A DNA stretch of 49,329 nucleotides, taken from Gammaproteobacteria bacterium. Lineage in GTDB: Bacteria > Pseudomonadota > Gammaproteobacteria > Steroidobacterales > Steroidobacteraceae. The notes under the pieces were generated by a model that was not told where the DNA came from, did not search any database, and saw nothing but the letters and a program-made list of their open reading frames with translations. Below, in pieces: positions 36,791-45,800 of the stretch (the stretch's first letter is position 1; every line of letters begins with the position of its first letter). The position numbers were made by a program, and so were the translations under genes. The stretch spans positions 1 through 49,329 of the forward strand of contig JAHEAZ010000014.1 in NCBI GenBank assembly GCA_024642505.1, read 5' to 3'.

Positions 36791-36964
36791 ATGACCGGAC
36801 GCAGCATCGTCGCCGAACTGCGCGCAATGTTCCCGCTGCTTCCCGGGGCCTGCATGCGCGGCCCGGGGCAGGAGCCCCGCCTGCGTTCCGGCCTGTGGCC
36901 GGCGGCCAGCTGCGCCGGTTTCGCTGCAGTCTGGGGCTGGACCACACCGCAGGGCGGGCGCTGA
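36791..36964 (+). CDS. Possible small ORF of unknown function
   Basis: Fifty-seven codons (MTGRSIVAELRAMF to TTPQGGR) with GGAG 8 bases ahead of the ATG and a stop just before the DUF2784 start. The composition is arginine/glycine/proline-rich and no family is recognised. It fills most of the 280-bp gap between the divergent ABC ATPase and DUF2784 genes; it may be only a leader or a chance frame in high-G+C DNA. Confidence 0.25.
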   Translation: MTGRSIVAELRAMFPLLPGACMRGPGQEPRLRSGLWPAASCAGFAAVWGWTTPQGGR

Positions 36965-36977
36965 GGTGGGCTATGCG

Positions 36978-37328
36978 ATGGCCGCCGACGCGGTGGTCCT
37001 TTTGCACGCCGTGTTCGTCACGTTCGCAGCGCTTGGGGGCCTGTTGGCCGTCCGGTGGCCGCGAATGGCAATCGCACATCTTCCAGCCGCTGCATGGGCA
37101 GCTTGGATCGAATTCTCCGGCGGCATCTGCCCGTTGACGCCGCTGGAGAACGCCCTGCGCTCACGCTCGGGCGGCACGCCCTACGCTGGTGGTTTCGTCG
37201 AGCACTACGTGCTACCGCTGGTCTACCCGGCGGGGCTCACTCCCAGCGTACAAGTGGCGCTCGGAATCGCCGTGCTGGCGATCAACGCAGTGATTTACGG
37301 CTGGGTACTGCGGCGCAGGCGGCGGTGA
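36978..37328 (+). CDS. DUF2784 family membrane protein
   Basis: A 116-residue protein with three or four hydrophobic helices. VVLLHAVFVTFAALGGLLAV, WAAWIEFSGGICPLTPLEN and GGFVEHYVLPLVYPAGL are the conserved segments of DUF2784. The function is unknown. The ATG at 36978 has GAGG 11 bases ahead; a GTG at 36966 is possible. Its last 34 bases overlap the end of the FlhD-like gene on the other strand. Confidence 0.85.
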   Translation: MAADAVVLLHAVFVTFAALGGLLAVRWPRMAIAHLPAAAWAAWIEFSGGICPLTPLENALRSRSGGTPYAGGFVEHYVLPLVYPAGLTPSVQVALGIAVLAINAVIYGWVLRRRRR

Positions 37329-37984
37329 AGCTGCTGGGCACGCGCTGCATCGGCGCCCTGTAGCTGCAGGCCGAGCAACCTGAGGCGCTCCAGCTGCCCA
37401 CTGTCCGGGGGAAGCCGCAGCATGCCTCCCAAATGGACCCAGAATCGTTCGCGCGTGCAAAATCTTGCGGAAACTGCCGGGCAAGTGCGACGCGCAAGCG
37501 CGTCTATCAGGCCGATTGGCGTGGCCTCGAGAACCTGCTGGGTTCCCGGTGCCATGCCGAGCGCGAGCCGCGCCACACGCGGGTCCACTCGTACCAGGTG
37601 CCAGGCCAGGGTCAACGCGGCGCGGGTAAAGCGCAGCAGCCGCGTGTCGGCCGCTGGCGTCGGCTGCCCGTCCTGTACCGCGCTGGCGGCCCGGGATTCG
37701 TAGGTCCAGAAACGCTCGTCCCGAAATCTCAGATCAAACAGGGCGTAGGGAAGCACGAGTCGCTCCTCGACGCCGGTCGTACGCAACAGCGGAAGTAACG
37801 CGTGCGCCGGCAATCCAAGGGCCGGCATGCCGGGCCGGGACCCGTGCAGCTCAACCAGCAGGCTGATGAACCTTGCGTTGAGGCCCGCCAGTTCAGTAAT
37901 CACCTTCTGGCTGAACAGCACTTGCTCGCCCCAGTGTGCCGCCCCTGCCGGCGGCAGCAGAGCGAGCGGTGTTTGATGGCGCAT
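37295..37984 (-). CDS. Tandem FlhD-like protein (two FlhD-type units)
   Basis: A 229-residue protein with no signal or membrane helix. Residues about 30-95 and 116-185 read as two copies of an FlhD-like unit. Each has a helical leader (GLNARFISLLVEL; ALTLAWHLVRVD), an LG turn (ALGLPAHALLPLL; ALGMAPGTQQVL), a second helical part, and ends in RF (DLRF; SARF), 31 and 33 residues after the LG leucine, as in E. coli FlhD (33). Both copies then carry ERFW (RFRDERFW and RFCTRERFW), which shows the duplication directly. FlhD is normally a 116-residue dimer, so this would be a built-in dimer. GGGGAGA lies 8 bases ahead of the ATG. It is divergent from an FlhC-like gene. The FlhD link is my own alignment by eye. 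Confidence 0.6.
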   Translation of the reverse strand: MRHQTPLALLPPAGAAHWGEQVLFSQKVITELAGLNARFISLLVELHGSRPGMPALGLPAHALLPLLRTTGVEERLVLPYALFDLRFRDERFWTYESRAASAVQDGQPTPAADTRLLRFTRAALTLAWHLVRVDPRVARLALGMAPGTQQVLEATPIGLIDALARRTCPAVSARFCTRERFWVHLGGMLRLPPDSGQLERLRLLGLQLQGADAARAQQLHRRLRRSTQP

Positions 37985-38028
37985 GGCATTTCTCCCCGTT
38001 GCCGCACGATTCGGCCGGCCTGCGGGTC

Positions 38029-38084
38029 TTGGCTCGCTCGGCCGGAACTGGTAAAAAAATACCAGCCTCCTCCGTCAACGTCAA
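38029..38084. promoter_or_regulatory. Divergent promoters with shared operator-like palindrome (FlhD-like/FlhC-like)
   Basis: Between the two genes CTGGTA-AAAAAA-TACCAG (38048-38065) is a perfect inverted repeat with a six-A centre. For the minus strand TTGACG (38084-38079), 17 bp, TATTTT (38061-38056) form a good sigma-70 promoter. For the plus strand TTGGCT (38029-38034), 17 bp, TAAAAA (38052-38057) form a weaker one. Both -10 boxes lie inside the palindrome, so one bound protein could switch both genes off. Confidence 0.5.
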
Positions 38085-38656
38085 TGGATCCGATCATGCG
38101 CATTACCGACGACCGCTATACCCGTGACCGCCTGCGGCTGGACCTGGCGCTGCGCCTGATCCGCCACGAGGCCAGGACCTGCACGATTCGTGACTGGACC
38201 GGTCTGACAGACGACCGCATCCGCAAGCTGTTCAAGAGCTACATCGAGCACGCCGGCGACCGGAAGATCCGGCGGCATCGGGGCAAGTCTCCACAGCAGC
38301 CAGCCTACTTTCTGCGGAATCCTGAGGTCCGGTTGCAGGCGGCAAGCCTGGCATCATTCCTGTGCCAGCTCGGGATGCTGCAAGACGCCGGTCCCGACGT
38401 ATCGGGGGGTCTTGTCCGGCTGCGATGGGGCGAGCGGTTTTGCGAGGCTTACGAGGCCTATGTGCAACAGCATGCGCATCCGCAGATCGGCTTCGAGCAC
38501 GCCTGCTTCCTGCAACGTGCGCTCGAACGGCAGCGCGAGCTATGTATCGACGACTGCGCCGACTGCGGCGCGCTGGTAGTCGTGCCCGTTTTTGCGGCGC
38601 GGCCCGCAGAATGTTCCTTCTGCAGCGACGTGCGTCAACGGCCCGCCGCGAGTTGA
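38084..38656 (+). CDS. FlhC-like transcriptional regulator
   Basis: A 190-residue protein, close to the 192 of E. coli FlhC. Helical N-terminal segments (LDLALRLIRHEAR, then LTDDRIRKLFKSYI) correspond to the FlhC LAMELITLGAR and RGRLIKLYKEL region. AYEAYVQQ matches its AYRLYLEQ. The C-terminal zinc site is CADC-15 residues-CSFC, with FlhC having C-x2-C-x16-C-x2-C. FlhC is the DNA-binding partner of FlhD in the flagellar master regulator. No flagellar gene is in the window. The start may be 38084 or 38096; neither has a clear ribosome site. The FlhD partner appears to be the divergent tandem protein. Confidence 0.75.
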   Translation: MDPIMRITDDRYTRDRLRLDLALRLIRHEARTCTIRDWTGLTDDRIRKLFKSYIEHAGDRKIRRHRGKSPQQPAYFLRNPEVRLQAASLASFLCQLGMLQDAGPDVSGGLVRLRWGERFCEAYEAYVQQHAHPQIGFEHACFLQRALERQRELCIDDCADCGALVVVPVFAARPAECSFCSDVRQRPAAS

Positions 38657-38735
38657 CGGCTGCCGGCCGGGGTCCGCGTACAAGGCTGGCGCCCCTACCC
38701 TACAATGCTCGTCCTCGTCGCAGCAGGACGCAGCC

Positions 38736-39686
38736 ATGGCCAGCACGCAGCCTAACGTCTTCGCCGGGCCATACGTGGACCGTCTGGAGCCGACCCGTAG
38801 TGACGCAGCAGCAGTCGCAGCCGCGTTGGCGGATCCGCTCGCCCGTCTGGTGCCCGTCTGGCGATCGCGTAACCTGCTGCGCCGCACGCCCACTCCCGCT
38901 GCCTGCCTGCTGGAAGTAGGCGCCGGGCTAGAAGCGCAACTCGATCCGGGCGACTTGATCCTGCTCGGCAAGTACCGCCAGCACTTCGTCTTCGCAGCCG
39001 AGTTCCAGGGCGACGAGGCGCCGGAAATGGCCACGGAAGGTGAATTCCTGGACCTGCGCCTCGCTGGCGGCTCCATGGAACCGAATGAAGCCGGGCTACT
39101 GGCCTACGCGAGGGCGATGGTCACCTGGCGACGCCGGCACCGCTTCTGCGGCACCTGCGGGGCGCCAACGCTGGCCGGACAGGCCGGGCACGTCATGATC
39201 TGCACCTCGGAAGCCTGTCGCGGCCAGGTTTTTCCGCGGCTTGATCCTGCGGTGATCGTACTGGTCACGGACGGCGAACGGGCCCTGCTCGGCCGGCAGG
39301 CGACCTGGCCGATCGGCCGGTACTCAACTATCGCCGGGTTCGTCGAACCCGGGGAAAGCCTCGAAGACGCGGTAAGACGTGAAGTACTGGAGGAGACCGG
39401 CGTTCATATAGGCCAACTTGGCTACCATTCATCCCAGCCGTGGCCATTCCCGTCCTCGCTGATGCTCGGCTTCATCGCCCAGGCGGAAACCACCGAGATT
39501 CGGCTCGGCGACGATGAACTCGAGGACGCATGCTGGTTCAGCCGCGGCCAGATTGCACAGGGAACACCCGTGCTTCCGCCGCCACAGTCGGTTTCGTACC
39601 GGCTGATCGCGGACTGGTATGACTCCGGGGCGACGCGGCCGCTGGCCGAGGAAACTTGCGCGCGTCGCTGGGACTCAAAGCCTTGA
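38736..39686 (+). CDS. nudC: NADH pyrophosphatase / NAD-RNA decapping hydrolase NudC
   Basis: A 316-residue Nudix hydrolase that splits NADH to NMNH and AMP and removes NAD caps from RNA. An N-terminal domain is followed by a zinc ribbon (FCGTCG...MICTSEACRGQ), the Nudix box GFVEPGESLEDAVRREVLEE and the NudC-specific SQPWPFPSSLM motif, which defines NADH specificity. The ATG at 38736 has AGGA 8 bases upstream; longer in-frame starts would run into the FlhC-like gene. It heads a five-gene plus-strand run ending with tamB. Confidence 0.96.
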   Translation: MASTQPNVFAGPYVDRLEPTRSDAAAVAAALADPLARLVPVWRSRNLLRRTPTPAACLLEVGAGLEAQLDPGDLILLGKYRQHFVFAAEFQGDEAPEMATEGEFLDLRLAGGSMEPNEAGLLAYARAMVTWRRRHRFCGTCGAPTLAGQAGHVMICTSEACRGQVFPRLDPAVIVLVTDGERALLGRQATWPIGRYSTIAGFVEPGESLEDAVRREVLEETGVHIGQLGYHSSQPWPFPSSLMLGFIAQAETTEIRLGDDELEDACWFSRGQIAQGTPVLPPPQSVSYRLIADWYDSGATRPLAEETCARRWDSKP

Positions 39687-39725
39687 CGCGGCACGTTGGC
39701 CGCCACACGAGGCGGCACTGACGCC

Positions 39726-40283
39726 ATGGACGCAGTCAACCTTGCGACATCCATCACCACCGGGCTCGCGCTGGCCGCGGCCGCGGGGTTCCGCGCGTTC
39801 GTACCGCTCCTGGCAACGGGTCTCGCCATCCATTTCGGCACCATTGATCCCGCCGCGGGTTTCGAGTGGCTCGGGCAGCCGGTGACGCTGGTGGCACTGG
39901 CGGTAGCCACCGCGCTTGAGATCGCTGCGTACTACATCCCCGGCCTGGACCACATGCTGGATGTCGTCGCGGCGCCCCTGGCTCTCGCGGCAGGCGTGGT
40001 GGTTGCCGCCAGCGTCATGGCGGAGCTGCCGACCTGGCTGCGCTGGCTGGCTGCCATCGTCGCCGGCGGTGGCGCGACAGCTGCCACCTATTCGCTGACC
40101 TCGCTGACACGAGCCAAGTCGGGACTCGCGACGGGCGGACTGGGCAATCCGCTGGTTTCCACGGCCGAACTCGGCGGGGCGATTCTGCTCGCGCTGCTGG
40201 CCCTGCTGGCGCCGGTCATCGCCGTGGCTGCACTGGTATGGATCGTCGTTGCGATCGGCCGGCGGCGGCGCAGGCTCGCCTGA
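39726..40283 (+). CDS. DUF4126 family membrane protein
   Basis: A 185-residue protein with four to five hydrophobic segments. AAAAGFRAFVPLLATGLA near the N-terminus, ALEIAAYYIPGLDHMLD and the PLVSTAELGGAILLALLAL region are typical of DUF4126. The function is unknown; it is likely an inner-membrane protein. It begins 39 bp after nudC, and its stop overlaps the NRDE start (TGATG). Confidence 0.85.
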   Translation: MDAVNLATSITTGLALAAAAGFRAFVPLLATGLAIHFGTIDPAAGFEWLGQPVTLVALAVATALEIAAYYIPGLDHMLDVVAAPLALAAGVVVAASVMAELPTWLRWLAAIVAGGGATAATYSLTSLTRAKSGLATGGLGNPLVSTAELGGAILLALLALLAPVIAVAALVWIVVAIGRRRRRLA

Positions 40284-41071
40284 TGTGCCTGCTCGTCGCC
40301 GCCTACGAACTGCACCCTGTCTACCGCCTCATTCTGGCGGGGCACCGCGACGAATTTCATGCCAGGCCAGCGGCAGCACTCGGCTGGTGGGACGAGCCAT
40401 CGGGCATTCTCGCCGGGCGCGACCTGGAGGCCGGTGGCACGTGGCTTGGCGTCAGTCGTGATGGCCGGCTGGGCGTCGTCACCAACTTTCGTGGCGAGGG
40501 TTCGACGCGGCCCGGCGCGCCTTCCCGTGGTTTGCTGATCCCCGAGTTCCTGCGCGGCATCGAGCAGGCGGATACCTTTGGGGACCATCTGGCGACACGC
40601 GCCGGGAACTACTCCGGCTTCAACATGCTGGCATTCGACGGATCCGCGCTGGTCTACGTCGCCAGCCAACCGCAGCCGGTTTCCAGGCAACTGGCTCCCG
40701 GCCTCTATGGTCTGAGCAATCACCTGCTCGACACCCCCTGGCCCAAGGTCGTCAGGACTCGCGAGAGGATCCGGACGATGCTGGACGACGGCCGCATGTC
40801 CCCAGCCTCGCTGTTCGCCGCACTCAAGGATCGCCAACCGGCAGCCGATGCAGACCTGCCCTCGACCGGGCTCGATCAGGCGCTGGAGCGATTGGTCTCG
40901 GCCCCTTTCATCGTCAGCAAGGACTATGGAACGCGTTGTTCAACCGTCGTGCTGATCGACCGGAAAGGGGTAATTCGAGTCGAGGAACGAACCTATTCCC
41001 GCGACGGGGAGACGACCGGCCGGACCGCCATGGCATTCCACACGACGCGAATGCCGCGGCCACCCGGCTAG
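40283..41071 (+). CDS. NRDE/TANGO2 family protein
   Basis: A 262-residue protein of the NRDE (TANGO2) family. The start MCLLVAAYELHP is conserved, Cys2 being the presumed N-terminal nucleophile of an Ntn-type fold. The eponymous NRDE motif reads HRDEFHARP, a Asn-to-His change in the first position. WDEPSGILAGRDLEAGGTWLG and GRLGVVTNFR follow, and SNHLLDTPWPKV is conserved. Members have been linked to haem or lipid handling but the reaction is not settled. It overlaps the DUF4126 stop by one base and is followed 32 bp later by tamA. Confidence 0.9.
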   Translation: MCLLVAAYELHPVYRLILAGHRDEFHARPAAALGWWDEPSGILAGRDLEAGGTWLGVSRDGRLGVVTNFRGEGSTRPGAPSRGLLIPEFLRGIEQADTFGDHLATRAGNYSGFNMLAFDGSALVYVASQPQPVSRQLAPGLYGLSNHLLDTPWPKVVRTRERIRTMLDDGRMSPASLFAALKDRQPAADADLPSTGLDQALERLVSAPFIVSKDYGTRCSTVVLIDRKGVIRVEERTYSRDGETTGRTAMAFHTTRMPRPPG

Positions 41072-41103
41072 AATCGGAATGGGCTCGGTGCCCGGGAAAT
41101 GTC

Positions 41104-42864
41104 ATGCATCGCCTCCGGCTCCTGACCATTCTTGCCGCTTCGTGGCTGGCATCGATTACAGCTACGGCCCAGAGCATTGACGTCGAGATTGCCGGCGTCG
41201 AGGGCGCACTGCGCGACAATGTCGCGGCTTTCCTGAGCGTCAAACGATACGCCGGCGCTGCGGACCTCGATCAGGACCGTGTGGACCGGCTGATCCTACG
41301 TGCACAGCACGAGGCAACCGACGCACTCAGGCCCTTTGGCTATTACGATGCGCACGCTGAAACCACTGTTACCACTGTCGATGGCGGCTGGAAGGTGCTG
41401 GTGACGGTGACCCCTGGTGATCCGGTCCTGCTGCAGGAGGCGGAAATTGCGATCACGGGGCCGGGGCGTGACGAGGACTTCCTCCGCGAGGTCATCGACA
41501 ATTCCCCACTGCGGCCTGGCGAAAGGCTGAGCCACGCCGACTACGACCGCCTGAAGAGCGACCTGCAACGGGTTGCCGCGAGCCATGGTTACCTCGATGC
41601 GTCCTGGCCGCGCGCGGAACTGCGCGTTGATGTCGCAAGCAGGCAAGCCCATGCGTTTCTCACCCTGGACACGGGGGAGCGCTACCGTTTCGGCGAGACG
41701 GTCATCGAGCAGGACTTTCTCGACCCACGGCTGGTCAACCGCTACCTTCGTTATAAGGAAGGAGACTGGTACGACGCGATACTGCTGTTGCGCACACAGT
41801 TCGCGCTCGATGACTCGGACTATTTCTCGGTGGTCGAGGTGTTGCCCGAACAGCGCGACCGCACCGCCAAGACGATTTCCGTCCGCATCAGTGGCGAGAA
41901 GAACGATCGCTACCGCTACAAGGTGGGCGGAGGTTATGCCACCGATACGGAGTGGCGGCTGCTGCTCGGCTGGACCAACAGGCAGCTCAACCGCCGGGGG
42001 CACCGGCTGTGGGCGCAGGCCAAGTATTCGGCACCCGAGAAGAGCCTGAGTCTCGACTACATCATCCCCTGGGAGGATCCGGCGCTCGAGAAGCTGGCTT
42101 TCAACCTGGTGGCCGGGCAGACCACGCGCGGCGACGTGGATACGAAGGGCATCACCTTCCGGCCGAGTCTGACGCAGGTGCGCGGACGCTGGCAGCGCGT
42201 ACTGTTCGTGAACACTGACTACACGCGCGACACGGTGCCCGGGGCAGGGGTCGACGGCGCGGCGTCAGTCAGCGACAACCGTAACTTCCTCTTGGTCCCC
42301 GGTATTTCCTTCGCCCTGCTGCCACCGGGCTTCCTGGGCACAGGCGCTGCCGATCGCGGGCTCAATGCGGAACTGCTCGGTTCGGCCAGCGCGCTCGGCT
42401 CCGATTCGAACTTCGTGAGGGCCGTGGTCAAGGATGATCACCGTTTCGACATCGGCGGCCCCTGGCACCTGGTCCTGCGCGGCGAGATTGGTACCAGCGC
42501 CGTGGGTGATTTCGAGGAGTTGCCATCCCAGTACCGCTTCTTTACCGGCGGCGACCGCAGCGTGAGGGGCTATTCCTACGAAGAACTTTCGCCAGTGGAC
42601 GATTCGGGTAACAAGATCGGCGGCCGTCATCTTCTGGTCGGCAGCGTGGAGATCGAGCACGACCTGCCCAGGAACTTCGTCGTAGCCGCCTTCATCGATG
42701 CCGGTAACGCGTTCAACCAGTTCGGTGACCCGCTGGAATACTCGGTAGGCATCGGCGTGCGCTACAAGCTGCCCTTCCTGATGCTGGGTATCGACGTTGC
42801 GCAATCGATCTCGGAACCTGGTCGGTCGCCGCGCCTGCACATGAACTTCACGCCCATCCTGTGA
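41104..42864 (+). CDS. tamA: Outer-membrane assembly factor TamA
   Basis: A 586-residue BamA-family protein. A signal peptide of about 23 residues is followed by three POTRA domains (about residues 25-260; GYYDAHAETTVT, RLSHADYDRLKSDLQRVAASHGYLD, RYRFGETVIEQDFLD) and a beta-barrel of 16 strands from about residue 270. The barrel contains the family lid motif FFTGGDRSVRGYSYEELSP and ends in LHMNFTPIL, an aromatic-containing C-terminal strand signal. TamA works with TamB in inserting certain outer-membrane proteins or moving phospholipids. The stop overlaps the tamB start (GTGA). Confidence 0.93.
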   Translation: MHRLRLLTILAASWLASITATAQSIDVEIAGVEGALRDNVAAFLSVKRYAGAADLDQDRVDRLILRAQHEATDALRPFGYYDAHAETTVTTVDGGWKVLVTVTPGDPVLLQEAEIAITGPGRDEDFLREVIDNSPLRPGERLSHADYDRLKSDLQRVAASHGYLDASWPRAELRVDVASRQAHAFLTLDTGERYRFGETVIEQDFLDPRLVNRYLRYKEGDWYDAILLLRTQFALDDSDYFSVVEVLPEQRDRTAKTISVRISGEKNDRYRYKVGGGYATDTEWRLLLGWTNRQLNRRGHRLWAQAKYSAPEKSLSLDYIIPWEDPALEKLAFNLVAGQTTRGDVDTKGITFRPSLTQVRGRWQRVLFVNTDYTRDTVPGAGVDGAASVSDNRNFLLVPGISFALLPPGFLGTGAADRGLNAELLGSASALGSDSNFVRAVVKDDHRFDIGGPWHLVLRGEIGTSAVGDFEELPSQYRFFTGGDRSVRGYSYEELSPVDDSGNKIGGRHLLVGSVEIEHDLPRNFVVAAFIDAGNAFNQFGDPLEYSVGIGVRYKLPFLMLGIDVAQSISEPGRSPRLHMNFTPIL

Positions 42865-45800
42865 GCAATCGACGCAAGTTCCTGGTGGCGACGGCCGCAC
42901 TGGCGGGTGTGCTGGTATCAGGTATTTCCTGCTTGATCGGCTGGCTGGCCTATACGGAGTCGGGATTGGCGCGGGCCGTCGACCTGGTCGAGTCCCTCGA
43001 CGCTGTGCATATCGCCGTCGAGGGCGCACGAGGCCGCCTGGCCGGTCCGCTGCATCTCGATTCTCTCGAATTCCGGACCGACCGCCTGGCGCTGCGGGTC
43101 GACGGCATCGACTTGGACCATGACATGCCAGCGCTCGCCTTTGGTCGGCTGTCAGTGGGCAGGCTCGACGTCGAATCCATCGCCCTGGCCATCGGCCCGC
43201 CGACCGCACCACCAGAGGACCAGCTACTTGCCTTCATGCCGCGCTGGCTGGCGGCAGGATTCAGCAGCGCCAGGGTCGACAAGATCACCATCAATCTGCC
43301 CAACGCCACTGAGTTGCAGTACCGCGACGTCAGGCTTTCCGGCCAGGTTACCCATTCCCGCATCGAGCTCACCGAGGCATCCATCGATGCAGGGCTGTGG
43401 GCTGCCGCTGGCAGTATCGGCGTGGTGGCGCACAAGCCGCTGCGCCTGCGCGGAGAACTCACCTGGACCGTCCCCGGGCGGCCCGACCTCAGCGGGTCCT
43501 TGCACGCCAAGGGCGACCTCGATCGTCTCGAGGTCGCGGCCGAACTGCGCGAACCGGTCGTGGCGAGCGCCGACATCACACTCACCGACCTGGCCGCGGG
43601 CCTCCACTGGCAGGCAAGCGCGAACTCGGCAGCGCTTGACCTGTCCGCATGGATGGCCACCCCCCCCATCGGGCCGCTAGTGGGCCACGTTGAAGGAAGC
43701 GGGAGCCTGCAAGCCTTCGATGTGACCGGCCATTTCGATGGCCCGGGCCTGCCAGCCGACGGCCTGGACCTCGCAGGAAGCTTGCTGCGGGAGGGCACGG
43801 AACTGATATTGCAGCCGCTGTCGATCGCATCGCCGGACAGGCGGCTCACGGTCGAAAGTAGCGGGCGAGTCCTGCTCACGGGTGAGCGTTCCCTCGATCT
43901 GCGGACGACCTGGTCGGGCCTGGCCTGGCCACTGGCGGGCTCGCCGGTCGTGTCCAGCCGGCGCGGGAGTCTGGACCTGCGGGGCTGGGACTCGCTCGAG
44001 TTCGCCGTCGACGCCGCAATCGTTGCCCCTGAGCTACCGGAGGTCAGCGTCGACGCTTCCGGCCAGGCCGACATCGCCGGAATCACCGTGCTGCGATCGG
44101 CACTACGCGTGGATGCGGGTAGCGCCGAGGCTACCGGCTTCTTCGGCTTCAGTCCCATCCGTCCGTGGCGACTGGAGGCTCGCGCCCACGAACTCGACCT
44201 GGCAACCATCAAGCCTGGGCTCGACAGCCGGCTCTCTTTCCACGTCGCGGGGTCTGGCCAGGGCGTCGGCCCCGAGGCGGCCTGGGCAGCCCATATCGGC
44301 GCGATAAAGGGCACGCTGCGTGGCCACGCGGCATCGGGAGACGGCTTCCTGCGCTACCAGCGCGGACACTACGACATCGAGCAGTTCGCTTTCGCGGTCG
44401 GGCCGGCGCGGCTGGACCTGAGCGGCCACGTTGGCGGGGAAACGGCGCTGCTGGCCACCATCGACGTTCCCGACCTGTCCGGTTTCCTACCCGAACTGGG
44501 CGGTAGCCTGGAGGCAACGCTCAAGGCGCGCTCCGTTGGTACTGCGGTAGCCGAGGGTTCGAACCTAAGGGTCGACTTGTCCTTGCGCGGACGCGACCTG
44601 CGCTATGGGGAACAGCGCGCCGCAGTCCTCTCTGCGGACGCGGACATCGACCTCAGCGATCGTGAAAGCTCGTGGATCAGGCTGCGTGGCGCGGGCATGC
44701 TGGTCGGCGGACAGGAAATTGCCTCGACACGCATTTCCCTTGATGGGCTTGCCGGTGCGCACACCGTCGATTTCCAGCTCGGCGCCGGCGATCAAGCAGT
44801 CAGCCTGGTTGGCGACGGCAATTTCCAGGGTGGCGTCTACCGACTGACGGCTACCAGGATCGAAAGTGCCGCTCCCCAGCTGCACCCTTACTCACTCGAA
44901 GCGCCGATGCAGCTGACTATTGCGGCGGATGCCGCACGACTTGAGGAGACCTGCTTCGTCTATCTGCCGCGCCGAATCTGCCTGGGCGCGAACTGGAACG
45001 CAGAAGACGGCTGGTCGGCATCGCTCGCAACGAAGGACTTTCCGCTCGAGGCACTTCGGGTCGACCTGCCGCGGCGGCCCGGATATCGCGGGCGACTCGA
45101 CGTGGACGCGCATGCTGAGGGCAGGCCGGACAGGCCGTGGACCGCCACTGCCATCGCGTCCCTGCGCGACGCCTGGCTCGAATTCACCACCCCCAGCGGC
45201 CGGCAGGAAAGGACCGACCTTGGCGTCACGCAGGTCCGGCTCGAGAGCCGGCCCGACCGGCACGAGTTGACCGCCACGATCGATGACACCAACGCGCTTC
45301 AGCTTCGTGCCCGGGCCGCCATCGACCGGATCACCGGCGCCTCGCTGGCTGACTCGCCATTGAGCGGTTCCCTGCAGTTCTCGACCACACGGCTCGGGCT
45401 GTTGCCCCTGGTCGTGCCGGACATCGACAAAATCGAAGGAAAGCTGCAGGCAGACCTGGCCCTGTCGGGCACGCTTGGTGTCCCGATCGTCGGCGGCATC
45501 CTGAGGCTCGATGACGGCCTGCTCGATCTTTACCGGACCAACCTGAGGCTGCGAGAAACAGCCGCCCGGATCGACCTGCTCGACCATGGACTGAAACTCG
45601 AGTCGAGCGGCAAGGCTGGTGACGGATCGTTCAATGCGACGGGCACGCTCACGTGGCAAGGCCGTGACTTGCGCGGACAGCTGCAGTTTTCCGGCGAGCG
45701 CCTGCTGCTTGCCGACATTCCGGAGGTGCGCATCGAGGCCTCTCCCAACCTCACCTTTGACGTGGACGGTGAGGATATAGCGGTGACAGGCACTGTCACC

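Noticed and set aside
38657-38735. TACAAT at 38701-38706 as a nudC promoter
   Set aside because: No -35 hexamer at 16-18 bp; TTGACG at 38653 is too far upstream.
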